A DNA stretch of 64,000 nucleotides from Chlorokybus atmophyticus (GCA_009103225.1 RHPI01001043.1:63978-127977), one strand, 5' to 3'. Positions 22,596 to 36,190 are shown, numbered from the stretch's first letter. Notes: generated by a model not told the origin, from the sequence alone. Numbers and translations are program-made.

Positions 22596-25384
22596 ATGGC
22601 GCCGCCTCCATCGCTGTTGATGTGTCTGAGTCTATTCTCGGCATGGGCGCTGCTGCTGCTGCTCGAGACGGTCGCACCCGCTGCGGCGCAGCTGAACACA
22701 GAACCCTGGCCGTCCTCAGACGGCTACGCAGACGTGAGCGAGACTGTTCTGGCCATGTGTGTCTTGGGCTTCACTGTGCTTGCAACCCCTGGCCTACCAC
22801 GACGCATGCGTATGCATGCACACCTGACTGCCTGGCTGACATGATGCGTTGCTCTCACGCACACACGCAAGCTTCGCTGGCACAAAGGCACGCACTTGCC
22901 TGCTGCTGCATGCTGGGGAGAGGTGCGACCCCTTTGCAGCACGCATGCACCTCACGCCCTCAAACAATTGCTCACAGGTGTCCGAGAAGCACATCCCTGT
23001 TGCTCCGGGTGAGCTCTGCGACGACGTCATCGGTCGCTTCTCCTTCACGCAGCCGAAGCAAGTGTTTGTGTCGCAGTTTCAGCCCTTCAATGCGACCAAA
23101 GGGAACCGACCCTACTGCGATGGCCCGCCGTGGCAAGGCGTTGGACTCGAGGCATCCTTTCAGACAACCTACTTTGTACCAGCCAACGGCATTGTCGGAG
23201 TGTGGATTGGAGGTCAGCTGCTGCATGTGTGCATGCAGTGCATATACATACATACATACATACCCCACGAACGAATGCACTGATTGTTGCTCGGTCCTCC
23301 ATTCACATAGTGTGACCCTGGCTGTGGTGTACACACACGTGCCGTGCGTGTGCATGTGTGTCCACGCATTCCCTTGTGCAAGCGTGCAGAGCATCCGTAT
23401 GCGTATGCGTGCGCGAATGCGCGTGTCTATGCAACGCACACGCACGCGTGCCTGCGACGAGTGACTCACCTCTCCCGATACATGCATACAGGCGTGGAGA
23501 TCATGCGGGGTTATTTCCCAACAGGCAGAACATCTGCGAGTTTCTACCCTGATTTCAGAGGCACCAAGCGCTGGACAATCGAGAAGAGCGTCACTCAGGT
23601 CAGAGACTGATGTTACCAACAACATAGTCAACGATCAGCCCAAACCCTTCTCTCTTTTTCCCTCTCTCTCTCACACATGCATTTCATTTGTGCAGTTCTA
23701 CTCGTTGATGCGCGCGAAGCAGACGGTCAAGGTCTCCGTTGTGTACGATGACAGAGGCAACGACCGGTACCGTCCCGTCCTCAACGCCACCTTCACGCTG
23801 CGCTACTACAGGATTGAACCCGAACACGACGACAAGGCGGCAACATTCCCGCCCGTCGTGCGCCCCATATCGCGAGGTGGGTGGGAATATGATGGTATTA
23901 TAACGTGCGCATGAAGTCACACAGCGTTGTGGTGCCCGCGCGCATGCACACGCGCGCACACACACATGTGCACATGCTGCGTGGCGCCTCAGGCGGGGTG
24001 AATACGGCACCTTGGTTCACGCTTGCAACGGGTGGCATTGGCAACGCCACCCTCACTCTTCCCCGCAACATGGTGTCCGCAAGCATCGAGGTGCACCTCA
24101 CTCGTGCACCCACATCCACACACATGGTCATTGCTAACTCATCGTCACACCAACCCCCTCCCAGGTGATTGGTTCGAAGGCGCCGGAAGCTCCTTTCAAC
24201 CGAAACGAAAATGAGGGCAGGGACAAGCAGGTGCAGGTGCTTGTGGACGGTGTCACGGCGGGGTTCGCTTACGTTGGTTTCGTCGAAGAGGACCGTTTGC
24301 ATGAGCCACTCCCACTCAGCTACAGCCTCGACATCACGCCGTTGGTGGGACGACTCGTAGACGGCAAACCACACACATTCGCACTCAAGAACCCACACCA
24401 ACAAGTGAGCACAAGCGACTGTGTGCGTTCTGCTACTACTACTCAACTACTAAAGTGCTGTACTTGTGGCAGCTTCTGTTGGTTGGTGCGAATGTGTTTA
24501 TATATGTGGATGGCCGGGTGAATCGCACATCCGGCGCGGTGCTGCAATCGTCCTCGAGCGGACCTTTTCAGCTTGTTGACAATAAACGCGAGTCGCCTGA
24601 TGGGACGGTGTGTCCTGTTGATGAGTCTCCGTACTACAGCTGCAGTCGTAAGGTGGCCAACTCCAGCGTCACGCTCAGGGGATCCATCACAGTAAGTGGC
24701 AAACACACGCATGTGTATGTGTGTGTATGTGTGTGTGTGTGCGCGCGCGCGCGGGTGGGTGGGTGGATGCGCGGGCGCATGCATGTGCGCACGCGTGCGT
24801 GCGTGTGTTGTTGGTGATGTTGCATGGGCATGGCATGACACATGGTGACCACATCAACAACCAACCACACTTCTGTTCTCCTGCAGTCTTCGGCCGGCGT
24901 GGAGTACGTCAACGTGACACAGACTGCCAGCTTGGTGTGGGAGGGCGAGAGCGGCTACTGCAGCGGGCTCGACATCGATTTGCTTATCACCCAGCAGACC
25001 TCTCGCGGCAACACGCCCACAAGAAGCACGAGTGTTGGTCGCACGGAGAGCGTGTTCGCCATCCACGATCGCTCTTGCCAAGACCTCGGGTGCTCGTATT
25101 ACGCCACGTTGGACTCGTTGTACAGCGTGAGACGCACACGGAAACGTGTACTGCTCAGAAAACAGTATCACCGCACGTACTTGCAACATTCGGATGTGTC
25201 CCGCGGCTATCCGGACTACAGCTACGACCCATGCGATTATTCTGAAGACAGCAGCTCTGAGTTTGTGTATGCGGACTATGAAGACGCGCGGTGCTTCACG
25301 CTCAACACCACCAACGAGTACGACACCACCGAGGGCACCTACAGTACAAGCAAGGACACCGTGAAGTGCCCACCGCGCAAATGA
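22596..25384 (+). CDS. Peptide-N4-(N-acetyl-beta-glucosaminyl)asparagine amidase A-like, secreted
   Basis: PNGase A removes N-glycans from glycopeptides in the plant secretory or acidic compartments. Eight exons: 22596-22733, 22978-23212, 23492-23598, 23696-23876, 23993-24090, 24165-24404, 24473-24691, 24887-25384; 571 residues. The start gives a signal peptide (CLSLFSAWALLLLLETVAPAAAQ). Family-like blocks are VFVSQFQPF near the N-terminus, GVEIMRGYFPTG, the ISRG hinge, LTLPRNMVSASIEV, LPLSYSLDITPLVGRLVDGKPHTFAL and LLLVGANVFIYVDG. The last two closely match the conserved core of plant PNGase A. The C-terminal exon adds an Arg-rich stretch (RRTRKRVLLRKQYHR) and an acidic Tyr/Asp-rich tail. 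NxS/T sequons occur. Activity is inferred from the family. Confidence 0.85.
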
Positions 25385-26404
25385 GTGAGCAGCACAAAGG
25401 TCGTGCTGCATTAATTCGTGTGTTATGTTGGCAGCTGCAACAAGTGACTTATAGGCTTGGTGCAATCTAGGATACTGTGTACATCCCATTCCACCCAGCT
25501 GCCAGGCAGCATGACGGTAGCGCTGTCATACGCACATACCTTCCATGCTCAGACCAGGTGCATGCATACACGCAAGAACATTTCCACAGTTAAGATATGC
25601 GTTTTTTAGTGCGCTTGTCAAGGAGAGTGCACACATAGCACAAGCCCATGTGGCCAGGTACTGCATACATGTACTGACTGCTATGGCTAACGGGGTGTTG
25701 GTAGAGTAGGTAGTGAAGTTAGCTAGTGACAGTAGCCCGGTGGTCTACATGCACAGTGTTCACTGCATGTGGACATTATGCTGGGTCCATTGCATGTGTC
25801 GTGCATGTGCATACGTGTTGCGCATTTCTGTACACACCAAGGGTAGACAACGGACACACTGCACTTGACAATTGCAAAAGCAACCGCAACTAGGCTTCCG
25901 CCTTGGACGGGATCTGCATTGCGATGTTGATATGCTTGATGCATACCAAATGCTGATAATGCCTTTCGGGCAAACCTTCCCCTCCTGCTTGCCTCACGTT
26001 GGGGACTACAGAAGCTGTTTGCCAGAGCCATTCTACCAAGGTTGTTAGGGCCCCGAAACAGGGTCTGTGCAATGCTGGGCAGCACTGTCAGTGTGGGAGA
26101 CCACACAGCAGCGGTCACCGCCAACTTGTGACACTGCTGTAGCGGCCACAGGCATGTGAGAACACAGTGTTGTGCCCAAAATGTACATGCACATTTCACA
26201 GGTACATGTGAGCACAGACATGAGGGTACACGTGTGCATGGTTGCATGCGGATGCTAACAGATGATGCATACATCCATGCCAAACAGCGCACACACACCC
26301 AATTCACACTGCTGCACAACAGAGCCACGAACACTCTGTACCAAGCACAACAACACGCAAGTACCAATCTGCCAGACTCACACCAAACTGTTGCTGCTTA
26401 AGCA
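25385..26404. other. Convergent intergenic region
   Basis: About 1 kb between the 3' ends of the PNGase A-like gene (+) and SPB1 (-). Scattered CA/TG steps; no gene or RNA recognised. The stretch 25890-26060 weakly resembles 20095-20245. Confidence 0.6.
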
Positions 26405-29400
26405 CTACCTGCGCCCCTTCGCCTTGCGTGCGCCTTTGCCCGCCTTATTCACGGGCGCGGGCTTGGCGTGTCCCTTGCGCGTGGCAGCCTTACCAGCTCC
26501 CAACTTACGTCTATCACTCTTCATGCGTCGATCAAGACGTGGACCCGAGGGCTTCGCGGCCTCTTTCCTAGTCATCTTACCCCCACTCTTTCCCCCCTTC
26601 CCCTTCCCTCCCGTAGAGGCCGCCTTGGCGTACAGCTTCGCTATCATCTTGCTCTTGGACTTCTCCGGCACGTCGCCCATGTCCGCGATGACGTTGGCAC
26701 GCACCTTCACCGCCTCGAGCTTCTTTGTCATGCGCTTGCGTCTTCTCGCCTTCGCCTCAGCTACTTTCTTAATAGGCCGTGCATCAATAGCTTTGAATGT
26801 GGCCTTTGCAGCCTCCATTTCCTCTTTTGTAATGGGTGCCTGCGCTTTCATGTGCTTCCTCTCATCTTCCACAAACCAACGCGGGAGGTTGTCGTCGTGG
26901 AAAGCGTATCGGTTGTACGCCGCATCCAACATGTCTTCCCTTTGCTTCTTCCTCAGGATTTTCTGACCATACGCCAACACAGCCGCCTTATCATCCGTGT
27001 CATAATCAGAAGTGTCTATACTATCATCACTCCCATCTTTCATCTCAGCCGGCACAACTTGAAACCCGCTGTCATCAGCCTTTGCAGAAGTTGTGGCCGT
27101 TGCTGCTGCAGCCTTTCTCATGAGCGTGCCCTCATCCTCCTGTTCTTCATCTTCAGAAGTGTCCATTGCATCCGTGCGTGGGGGCTTCACACTCTTGTTG
27201 TGCGTTATGGCAACACCAGCAACATCATCACCATCATCATCATCGTTATCAATACCTGCCCCGGCCGCAGCAGCAAACTGCGCAAACACGGGCTGACCAA
27301 ACCACTGCTCAGTGACTTTGCCCGCAGACGGCTTCTTAGAGGCTTTCTTGTCTAGTGAGACTATCAACGGGTTGGCTTCGGCCTCATCCACGGTGTCGGG
27401 CAGCTTCACTCTCTTCTGCAGGGTCTTCAAGGCTTCGTCCTCATCCATTTCATCCTATGTGTGTGTTCACATGTGTTAAAAAACACGGCAAACACGCATG
27501 TCGATACCACAGCAAAACAAACATGTGCGTGTGTGTACATACTGCATGCGTGCATGTGCGTGTGTTTGTGAGTTTAAGTGCGTGCATGCATGTGTGTAAG
27601 CGTTTGCGCGTGTGCATTCGCACATGCCTGTATGCGCATGCGCGCATGTGTACGTGTGCAGATGTGCAAACTTGTGGCGATTACCAACCTCATGTGGTTG
27701 GGCCTCTTCTCCTCCCTCCAATCGCGCCCGCTGTCTCCGCAGCCTCGCTTTGGAGGCTCCCGCAAAATGCTCGTAAGACCTATCAAGATACTCTTCCATG
27801 AGCGCTTGATATCGCCTCTCCTCACCATCAAAATCAAGGTCCTCATCCTCCTCTTCATCATCATCGCCAACATCCTCCACATCCGCGTCGCTGCCGCTGG
27901 TACCCCCAACATCATCAATATTCTCAGGGACATCATTGATATCTTCATCATCATCTTCATCGGCGACCTTCTTGAGGCTTGTTGTGGTCTTGATGGTGTT
28001 GAGTGAGAAGAGATCCGTGTTGTGGGCGTCGTCGGCGTAAGGGTTGTCGGCGATGGCAGCGTCCCCGCCACCGAGGGCGATGCGCGCACGCTGCTTGGCT
28101 TTACTCTTCATGAGCCTCTTCTTTACACGCCGCTTCTTAGCGTCTATTGAGGCCTTCAGCTCTCGCATCTCCGCCAGGAGCTTCTTCTCCTCACTCGCAT
28201 CTTCATCCCCATCCTGTCAAACACCACACTATCATCATAATGCACTCAGCTCACATAAAAGTACCATCAGCAGTGAGCTGTGACTTGCATGTATGGGCTT
28301 GCCTGTGTGCGCATGTTTGTCATATGACTTTGCATGCAGCAACAAACGTGCAAAACCAGGTACACATGACTGGTACCTGTGCTTCAGTGCCGTTCTCTTC
28401 AGTTTGGTCCTCCTGCAGGGCAACAGGGTTGAGTGTTGGCAACATGCATGGCACTGTCAAGCTGTGTGTGCGAACAAGTGCAATAAACATGAATACCTTA
28501 TCTGTGTCGTCTTCTTCATCATCTGAGGCGTCCACTGCCGTTGTATTCAACTGCTGGCGCATCTGCACGCGCCACCTGGCCAGAAGGACATAGTCAGCAA
28601 GAGTGTGGAGGGAAACAATTTCAGTGATACTCAATGGTACGCTGCATCAACAAGGCTTGCGAATAAGATTCTTACAGTGTACATCGGTGCTACACTGTAG
28701 GTGAGTTGCACAAATAATGCGTGCATGAGTGCTTGTCTGTGTACACTCACATACACGTGTGCACGCGCGCGCATGTGTGTGTACGTGCACGCGCGCGCAT
28801 GTGTGTACACAGTTCACTGACCTGAGCAGCTGCTTAAACTCTCGCTTGCCCAGCACTTTCAAGTCAGCGCAAAGCTCCTTGATCTAAACACCAAAGCAAA
28901 GGGGTCATGAAGACACGAAAGTAACATGACTGCACCCCAGCAGATAACCAGTGTTCCATGTGCGTACTTCATCCGTGGTGTTGGCATGGCTGGCAACTGC
29001 AGTGCAGTCGGGCCCGCTCAAAGAGAAGTTTGAGTACTGGCCAAGCATCTCCACCGGCTTATCGCTATTGACAAAGTCCAGCACCGAACATGACTTGTAC
29101 AGCGTAGACGCACCATCTTCATACCTGTAATGCAACAGTAGTCAACATTGATGAGTTGCACAAAATGCCACAACCAACCCGCACATGCGCATGAACAGCT
29201 TGCATCTGAGGACACATCCATACCCTTCTCGGTGTCGCTTGCGCTTTGTGTCTCTCATAACATCCACAGTCTGCACAATGACACTGGCATCAGAGTCTAT
29301 GACATGATGTGGCTTGGTATGATAAGTACCATCATCATTATGTTTAACAACACCTTTGGTGCTTCATCTGTTTCTTTGAAGAGGTGGCGGGAGTCGAGCA

Positions 29401-31053
29401 GGCGTGGGTCGATCTTCGCGGGCGCTTTGTATCCGCGGCACACGACGTATATCTCAGCAGACGTGTTTCTACTGGCCATCGGCTTGGTGGACTCCACGCG
29501 ATCAAACAACTGTGATAGGGATACACGCATGAATATATCGTTGAACATACTCCCTTACATAGGCATTACACCTGCCTTCAACCGCTATGTACCTGGTTGA
29601 AAGCATACAGCAACGGATTGTAGTCCTGAGACCTGAACACCTGCATGATGTGCATAAACGTTAAAGAAATTTGAAGAATTGGTGCAGCTACAAACAGGAT
29701 AACGGAGTTTTGCATGTGTACACGCTGGGGCAATCTTGTTTCGGTGCACGTACCTTGGAGATGAACCAGCCTCCAGGAGCCAGAAACTCCACAGCTAGCT
29801 TCAACGCATCCAAAGACAATGCAGCCTGCCATGCCATATACACATTGGCACTGGTACCTTTGCAGTTACAGAGTTGCCTGCTCAATGCGGCGCACACACG
29901 CACGCACCATGCATTGCTTATTTAAGAAATGCGCAGCACACATGCACACCCGCTCGCAAGACTGCAGAAGGGCATGTGCTCGATAGAGCATGGTTTGTTG
30001 CTGTTGTGTGTACAGCATGAAGTGTACCATCCCCCCCCCCCCCCAACACACACACTTGCGCTGCACGTGAACACGCACCTGCGTAAACGCTTCAGACGCC
30101 CACGCGCCTCCAACATTGGGCGAACCATCGTGCAGTACAACGTCGAGGACGGCACCGCGGAGCTCGCGCTTGACGGCGGCGCGGCACTTGTTCGTCGTAA
30201 TGTCCTCCATCAGCGTCACGCAACCGCGGATCGGCGCGATCGGGGCCAAATCAACACCGATGACAAGCGACGACACCGGCATGTATTTCGCCGCCACCTG
30301 CGCGTGTGGGATGCGTTTATACCTCTTGTCACGCACGACACAACTCGCATGCAACCAATGATGTGGTTGCGGGTGTGAACCAATGCTGATGTCAGGAACT
30401 ATTGTTGGTATGCATAGTTAACAATACATTTTAGCAGGCAACAACGTGATTTTGACACAAACTACACTACTGGTGTACTCCCCTCCCGCACTTGCAACAA
30501 CAAGTACGGGAAAATTCTGCCAGTTATTGTCGACACTTTTTCAACAACAAATAAGTCATGCAATCTGGCGTGCCAGCAGCACCATCAGCAAATAACGTAG
30601 TAACGACCGGTCCACATAGCCACTCACTACGTTAGCATGCACGCAACATGCACGTAAGCCCAACCACTCAACATAAACATAAGGTGAGAAGGATACAGTA
30701 GACAGGAATTGCCTGAGTTAAACTTGGAATTGAGGTCAGGGTAAGGGTGAGAAGAAGGTGTACCACACAACTCTCTTCACTACTGTACAAACCCTGCAAA
30801 CCCTACAAACAAACACGCAAGCACACAGGCAAGACATCCGTTTACTAGCTGCCAGCGGACAACTGCAGCTCACCTGCAGCCAGCCTCCAGGTGCGGCGCA
30901 TAGGTCGAGCAATGAGGTGCACTTCTCAAGGAAGCCATACTTGCGGTTGAGCTGCACCAGCTTGAAGGCGGCGCGAGACCTGTACCCCTGCTCCTTGGCG
31001 AGGTAGTAGAACTTGTCAAGACGTCCCTTACCCGACGTCTTGCTCTTCCCCAT
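26405..31053 (-). CDS. SPB1: AdoMet-dependent rRNA methyltransferase Spb1
   Basis: Nucleolar 2'-O-ribose methyltransferase of 60S subunit biogenesis (25S/28S A-loop guanosine in yeast). Twelve exons: 31053-30874, 30297-30079, 29825-29754, 29640-29593, 29509-29354, 29270-29224, 29124-28968, 28883-28822, 28575-28497, 28412-28377, 28213-27689, 27454-26405; 876 residues, close to the yeast length. The FtsJ domain holds the SAM motif [10 protein letters not shown] (50-58) and the K-D-K-E tetrad: K31 in AAFKL, D117 in [10 protein letters not shown]157 in WFISK and E192 in [17 protein letters not shown]3381 follows (DPRLLD to [14 protein letters not shown]), then an acidic Asp/Glu-rich linker and the Spb1_C domain with a very basic Lys/Arg-rich end ([20 protein letters not shown]), typical of nucleolar targeting. 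Intron 2 carries a 14-C run at 30031-30044. Confidence 0.95.
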
Positions 31054-31140
31054 CTTGTTGGCTAACCTCCACTCTCAAGCCCACTCCTATGGTGCTGTTC
31101 GCCTCCTCCTGCTCCTGTTCCGCCTGGTAACGCTCCCCTT

Positions 31141-31166
31141 GCGCCGCCGCCGCCGCCGCCGCCGCG
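31141..31166. repeat. (GCC)n trinucleotide repeat upstream of SPB1
   Basis: A short GCC/GGC run about 90 bp upstream of the SPB1 start codon, probably in its 5' UTR or promoter. Confidence 0.85.
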
Positions 31167-31395
31167 GCTTAGCGGGCCTGATATCGGCAAGCTGTCGTGA
31201 GAAGTTTGGAATATCTGAGCTATACCGATATCGTTGACATATGGGACTTTCTGCAGCTTCCATCGTCGATATTGCCAACAACAACTTTTGGCAGTGCGGC
31301 GGTTCGTGGTTTATTAATTTGGCAGCCAACCCAGCTTAGCCTGATTGAAACTGAGTCGGCTTCAATCAGTCAGGGAATGGATTGATTCCCCCTAT

Positions 31396-31516
31396 GACAA
31401 GCCCCCTTGGCAAAAAGGGTTGGGGGGCTTGTGTAAAAACGCCAATTTCATTTACGGGAAAAAATAGGCTCTATCACAAGCCCCTCCGACAAAGAAGGGT
31501 GGGCGGTTTATGTGAA
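31396..31516. repeat. Two related G/C-rich hairpins
   Basis: At 31396-31433 an ACAAGCCCCC arm faces a GGGGGGCTTGT arm over an A-rich loop. At about 31473-31515 a decayed copy repeats the layout (CACAAGCCCC ... GGTTTATGTG). Both lie in non-coding DNA; a repeat-element relic is possible. Confidence 0.55.
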
Positions 31517-32444
31517 AAGGGGGGCTTCCATACGGGTATATATGGTACCCATCGGATCCTTAGGCAAAGACTAAGGCAAGACTGCAAGTGACTCACATGC
31601 ATAAGTAATAGAAAAGTAGCATTTCATTCACGCAACATACCGCACACTTAGCAGAATAACTGCTACCCCACGCAATGCATCGTAACAGATAAATACAATG
31701 CACTTGTGCGCCACTATGTTACTCTGCGAGTGCAATGCTTACGTGTGTGCATGGTTGCCATACAGCCCAAGCATAGGCTTTACCATACCTTGTGCAATAC
31801 ATGTGGTAGCAACTCGTGATCTATGATATAATGGCATGTATTGTTAGCAATGTTTGGATGAATCAGCTATTTATATTCATGTATTGTTGTAGTCTTTAAC
31901 TATTGGAGGAGATTAAGACACATTCCAAAAGTAATGTGCATCAACCGTACCAAACTGTACTGTACTTTTAGAAGCACAAATGCCGCACACTTTTTATACC
32001 TTCATTCTGCATTGTGAAGCGCTACCCATAAGCCATAACTACACTTGTAAATGCTGCATAATGTTATTTCAAGTGTGCAATGACGCAAATTGAAGTGCTG
32101 ATTGAAATCATGGGATCAGCTATCCGGATTAGATAGACCATTTCAACCACGCAAAATTACAATATCTTACGGACTACCCTCAAATACCACAGAACTGCTT
32201 GATATGCAAAACAAAAGACTAGCACCAATGCATGCACACGTACATATAACCTACATAAGCAAGTAGTTGAACAACATGGTAAACCGGCCAAACTCTAACA
32301 AGTTGCTCTATTGTGCAAGCGTTCGCTTTAACTGCAAATTGACTCGAGGGATTTGGAGCCAACGAGGTGCGGCCAGCATCACAGATGTATGTGAGACGGA
32401 CATTGTGTCAAAGCAACAACATAGAGCATGTGTAAAACCCACAG

Positions 32445-35400
32445 TCAAAGCCCAGCACCAATGTGAGCCATGTCTAGGGTGCGCACGACGCGGCGCGGCA
32501 TGAGAGCAGGGTTGATGGCGGTGGCGGATTGGAGCGAGTATGCGTAAGCTGTCTTGGAGAAGCCGCTCTTGGGCGCAAAGACCACGTAGTCGCACTTGGA
32601 GAGGAGCCACCACTCGCCAAAGGCCTCCTGCAGGTGCTTTGCCGAGAGGTCATGGGGCAAGTCCCCCGAAACGAGCTCGTCGATGTGGCTGGGCTGCACA
32701 TCTGTAACCAAGACCTGTGCAAAAATCATTCGTTGAGTACTGCTAACTATGCTGTCGCGGACAACTTCACTGAAGGAACACAAGTTGAAACAACAGATAA
32801 TTGATGTCACCTTCTCGCCATACTCCTTGCGCGTTGCCTCACGAAGGGATTCGCTGTCCGTCACAAAGAACCACAGTAATTGCTGATCTGCTCTTCTATG
32901 CTGCCTTGCAACCCACTGCAATGCAAAGCGATAATTGATTGGCAAGCGCAGAGTACATCTGCACCGCAGAGGTGAAACACTTCAATTCTTACCTCTGCGC
33001 AGTCAAAGTAGTCTCTGTATTTGACGTTCCAGCGGTCACGGTCGTCGAGGGTAAGGATCGGTGGTGTGGACTTGAGCGAGCGATCACCCGTGCGCACATG
33101 CACGCCAACCACGAAGTTTGCGTCGCTGTCAAGCGCTGCGCTGTACTGGGCAAACCTCTGCATCACTGCATCTGTTGGCCTGCGCACATTGCACACAAGC
33201 CCTATGTGATTGGCAAAACCATACCATACAATAACAGGCGATCCTTTAACAAATGAGTGCAACAGCTAATCACGCCTGTTACGCACGCACCAGCTGTCCT
33301 GTGACTCACTTGATGAGGAAATGCAGTAGGCAGCCGAAGATGAACTCGGGCTGCAGTCCGTGTCCTCTGAGAGCAGGCCCGGCAGTTGGGTGCTCCATGA
33401 GAATGCTGGTGACGCCCTTGTTGAACGACATGATGACAACGGGCTCAGGGAACCCAACATCCAGCTTGTGTGCGTGCCCCGCAAACACCCCGCCACACCG
33501 CTTCTTTTTCAACCTGATCTGCGGATTGTTTGCACCTCAACGCCAGTGATATGTATGGTATGCGCGCGTGCCACTGTGCGTGTCAACAAAATCAATATGT
33601 TTACCATGTACCTCACAGTCATGCCAGTTCCAAAGCGCAACTTGACCATCAGCGGAGCGAACAAGCTCCCCTTGGCGATCCTTGCCATCCTCTGATCAAC
33701 AAACAGACGACTTAGCAGATAGAGCTATACCAAACCTCAAAGAACGACCAATACAAACCAACCTGTGATGACGGGCATGGGCGGAAGAGACAGATCAGCC
33801 ATGGGTCCGCCAACAACATTGGGGTGGTAATCATAGTCTATGTAGGGTGAGGTGAAAGCGACCTCGTGGCCCGGCCAGTCCAGCAAGAACATTCTGTTGG
33901 TGAGGAGAGCAAACGCCATCGCAGACACCATGCCCGAGAAGCGATCTCCGAGTCCGCCACACATCTCTGTAGCGGTATTGTTGACTCTCGGACCTTGCCT
34001 GCACCTGAACACCACGAACCGCGTGCCCGCTGCCACACAGACACGTTGCCAATTTGCTGGTGAATGTTACATGAAGCAGTGTGTCAACAACTCAAAAAAG
34101 AATTGTCCTACTTTTCACTCACTCACGTGGTGGGTCCTGGCCTTGAATGACAGCTTTCATTGCAGCTTGGTGCATCTGAGCATAGTTGTCCTGCCAGCTG
34201 CCGCACATCTCCGGCTGTCTCGCGAGCTCCTCGCTTGAAGCTTTGGGGCGAGAAAGCACTCGGGGAAGCGCCAGTTGGTCCACACGCGTTGGAAGCGCGT
34301 CCACTACAACACAACCAACAGCAAGCCTGTTACAAGTACAAATGAATGGTCCATACAGGCACACAGACATAGACCCGGACACGCACATACACACGAATGT
34401 GCATCCGATACAGACACAAGCTCGCATATATATATATGTACACGAACACATGCGGACGCATGCACATCAGAGCATGCCTGCACGACGCTGCACAACGCAT
34501 GCATGCGTTCTTGTTAGCCTGTACAGATGCCTGACAGTCTACACTTACAGCAACATCATGTGTGCCTCGGCAGTTGAATATGTATAACAACCAACTACAG
34601 TGGTCTCACCGTTGTGGGCCGCGTTTGCGGCTACATCAGCCCCAAGAAGATCAGCAGCGGCTTCCAACTTGTTGTTGAGCTCAGGAGTGCGCCGCTCGCT
34701 CTCAAGGAAAGCCACCTTCTCCTTGCGCAACGACTCATCCAGCTGGCGCAGGCTGTTGTCGTTCAACCTAAGAAAATTCTTGCCAGTACACACCTGACTC
34801 AGTGCACAGTACGCGGAGCCAACCTACATGTATCACAAGAGTAAACAGCCAGCAGCCAACCTGGTTTTCTGAGCCCTTGTGCTGTTGCATCAACTCTGCG
34901 ATTTCCATCTCCTGACTCGCATCGTCAGCCTAACACAACATCAAGGGTTCGCCAACATAACACAGCTGTAATAGACTCGCCCAAGCAGGGTGCATGAAGT
35001 TAAGCACCACCATTATGTTATTTTGATTTTGCAACCGTGTTGCCACCAAAGTGTGAACAATCTACGAGTGTTGGCATGGAAGCCGTCAACCACCGCCGCC
35101 GTTATCATTATGTGAACCAGCCGCATGAGTGTGTGATGACTTCTACAGCTCATGCAACCATGCACACTTGGTTGTCTGTGTGTACTTGATAGGGAGAGAG
35201 CACGTGGAGACGAACTATGTAATCAGTGCAGTGGTGATTGTGTGACAGCAAGAATGAAACAACAAGGAATGCATACTGGCTGCAATATGTGCATAAGCGT
35301 ATAAGCAACCGGCGAGTTAATGAAGTGCGCTTGCTTGCCTGCTGCTGGGTCGAGTCACCAGCAGAGTCCGCTAACTCTCCTTCCTGCATTGCTGCTGCGG

Positions 35401-35572
35401 CGGCGGCCTCCTTGTCCTGTTGGACGAGTTGCCTGAGGAGGCGAAGGTCCTCCTCTGTGAAGGGGCAGGGCGGCGCCGTCAGCAGCACGTAGCTCAGCAG
35501 GCTCCCCACCGCCATGAACGCCATGTAGATCATCACCCAGTTTACCCGCCGCAGCGCCGACACAGACGACAT
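32445..35572 (-). CDS. Type II membrane glycosyltransferase, fucosyltransferase-like
   Basis: Ten exons: 35572-35339, 34929-34861, 34793-34610, 34313-34137, 34029-33763, 33691-33612, 33518-33310, 33179-32993, 32915-32811, 32714-32445; 593 residues. Intron 1 uses a GC donor (CAG|GCAAGC). A short cytosolic tail and one membrane anchor (WVMIYMAFMAVGSLLSYVLL, about 12-32) are followed by a charged, Gln/Glu-rich stem, the usual Golgi type II layout. The catalytic region has EMCGGLGDRFSGMVSAMAF with ALLTNRMFLLDW, recalling the GLGxR...ALLTNR block of xyloglucan-type fucosyltransferases, then FVVGVHVRTGD and LSKCDYVVFAPKSGFSKTA, which resemble the GDP-fucose-site motifs of fucosyltransferases. Donor and acceptor are not provable from this; O-fucosyltransferase or another GT family remains possible. 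Confidence 0.7.
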
Positions 35573-35957
35573 GATGGGTGGGGGCAGGCTCAACTGTCTC
35601 AGCACCAGGCTAGTCCAGGTGGTGGTGGCTTCAAATACCAGGGCATGCTGGCCTAGCCTGCTTTGGCCTGGCCTCTACTTCACAAGCAGTAGTAGACCTT
35701 CATAAGGCTTAGACTTGCGAGCCCACTAGGCCAACGTCACAGATCCAGTTGACAAGCGCACATGGAGAACATGATCAACAGGTTGTCACCGTCATCATCA
35801 ATGGCCACTGCGTCGCTGCTCCGCCTGCTCTAGCCGCCCACAAGCTGCTTGACCACCAGCAGCTCATGCTCAGACGCAACCGCATGGTGTCATGGTTCAT
35901 AAGATCAAAAATTCATGTATGTATGTCGACACATATATAGACACAACTATAAGAAAA

Positions 35958-36150
35958 ACGGTATTACGTATATATATACATACATATACACATATATATG
36001 TATATATATGTATGTGTATATAAATACATACATATATATACATACATACATATATATATATGTAGATATATGTATACATATACACATGTATATGTGTATA
36101 TATATATATTAAAGTATATATACACACATATATATGAGAAACGTATACCG
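35958..36150. repeat. TA-rich (TATATA/CATACA) tract with inverted ends
   Basis: About 170 bp of almost pure TA/CA/TG dinucleotide sequence. Its borders carry CGGTATTACG on the left and CGTATACCGG on the right, an imperfect inverted pair. Confidence 0.75.
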
Positions 36151-36190
36151 GTAAGTCTCTAAGTAGTACAACGTGATCGAAGCACACACA

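Larger units (their letters stand above)
31054..32444. other. Intergenic region between SPB1 and fucosyltransferase-like gene
   Basis: Holds the SPB1 upstream region (GATATC at about 31179 and 31228), a hairpin pair near 31.4-31.5 kb and about 900 bp of AT-rich sequence with no recognisable gene. Confidence 0.6.

Noticed and set aside
20095-26060. Possible dispersed repeat pair, 20095-20245 and 25890-26060
   Set aside because: Only short blocks agree (TGCTTGCCTCAC, GGGCCC); the alignment is too patchy to call a family by eye.
26468-27355. A 295-codon plus-strand frame opposite the last SPB1 exon
   Set aside because: It is the antisense shadow of the conserved Spb1_C coding exon; its translation has no family-like motif.
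30031-30044. 14-C run as a regulatory or structural element
   Set aside because: It lies inside SPB1 intron 2 away from the splice sites; a simple homopolymer is enough.
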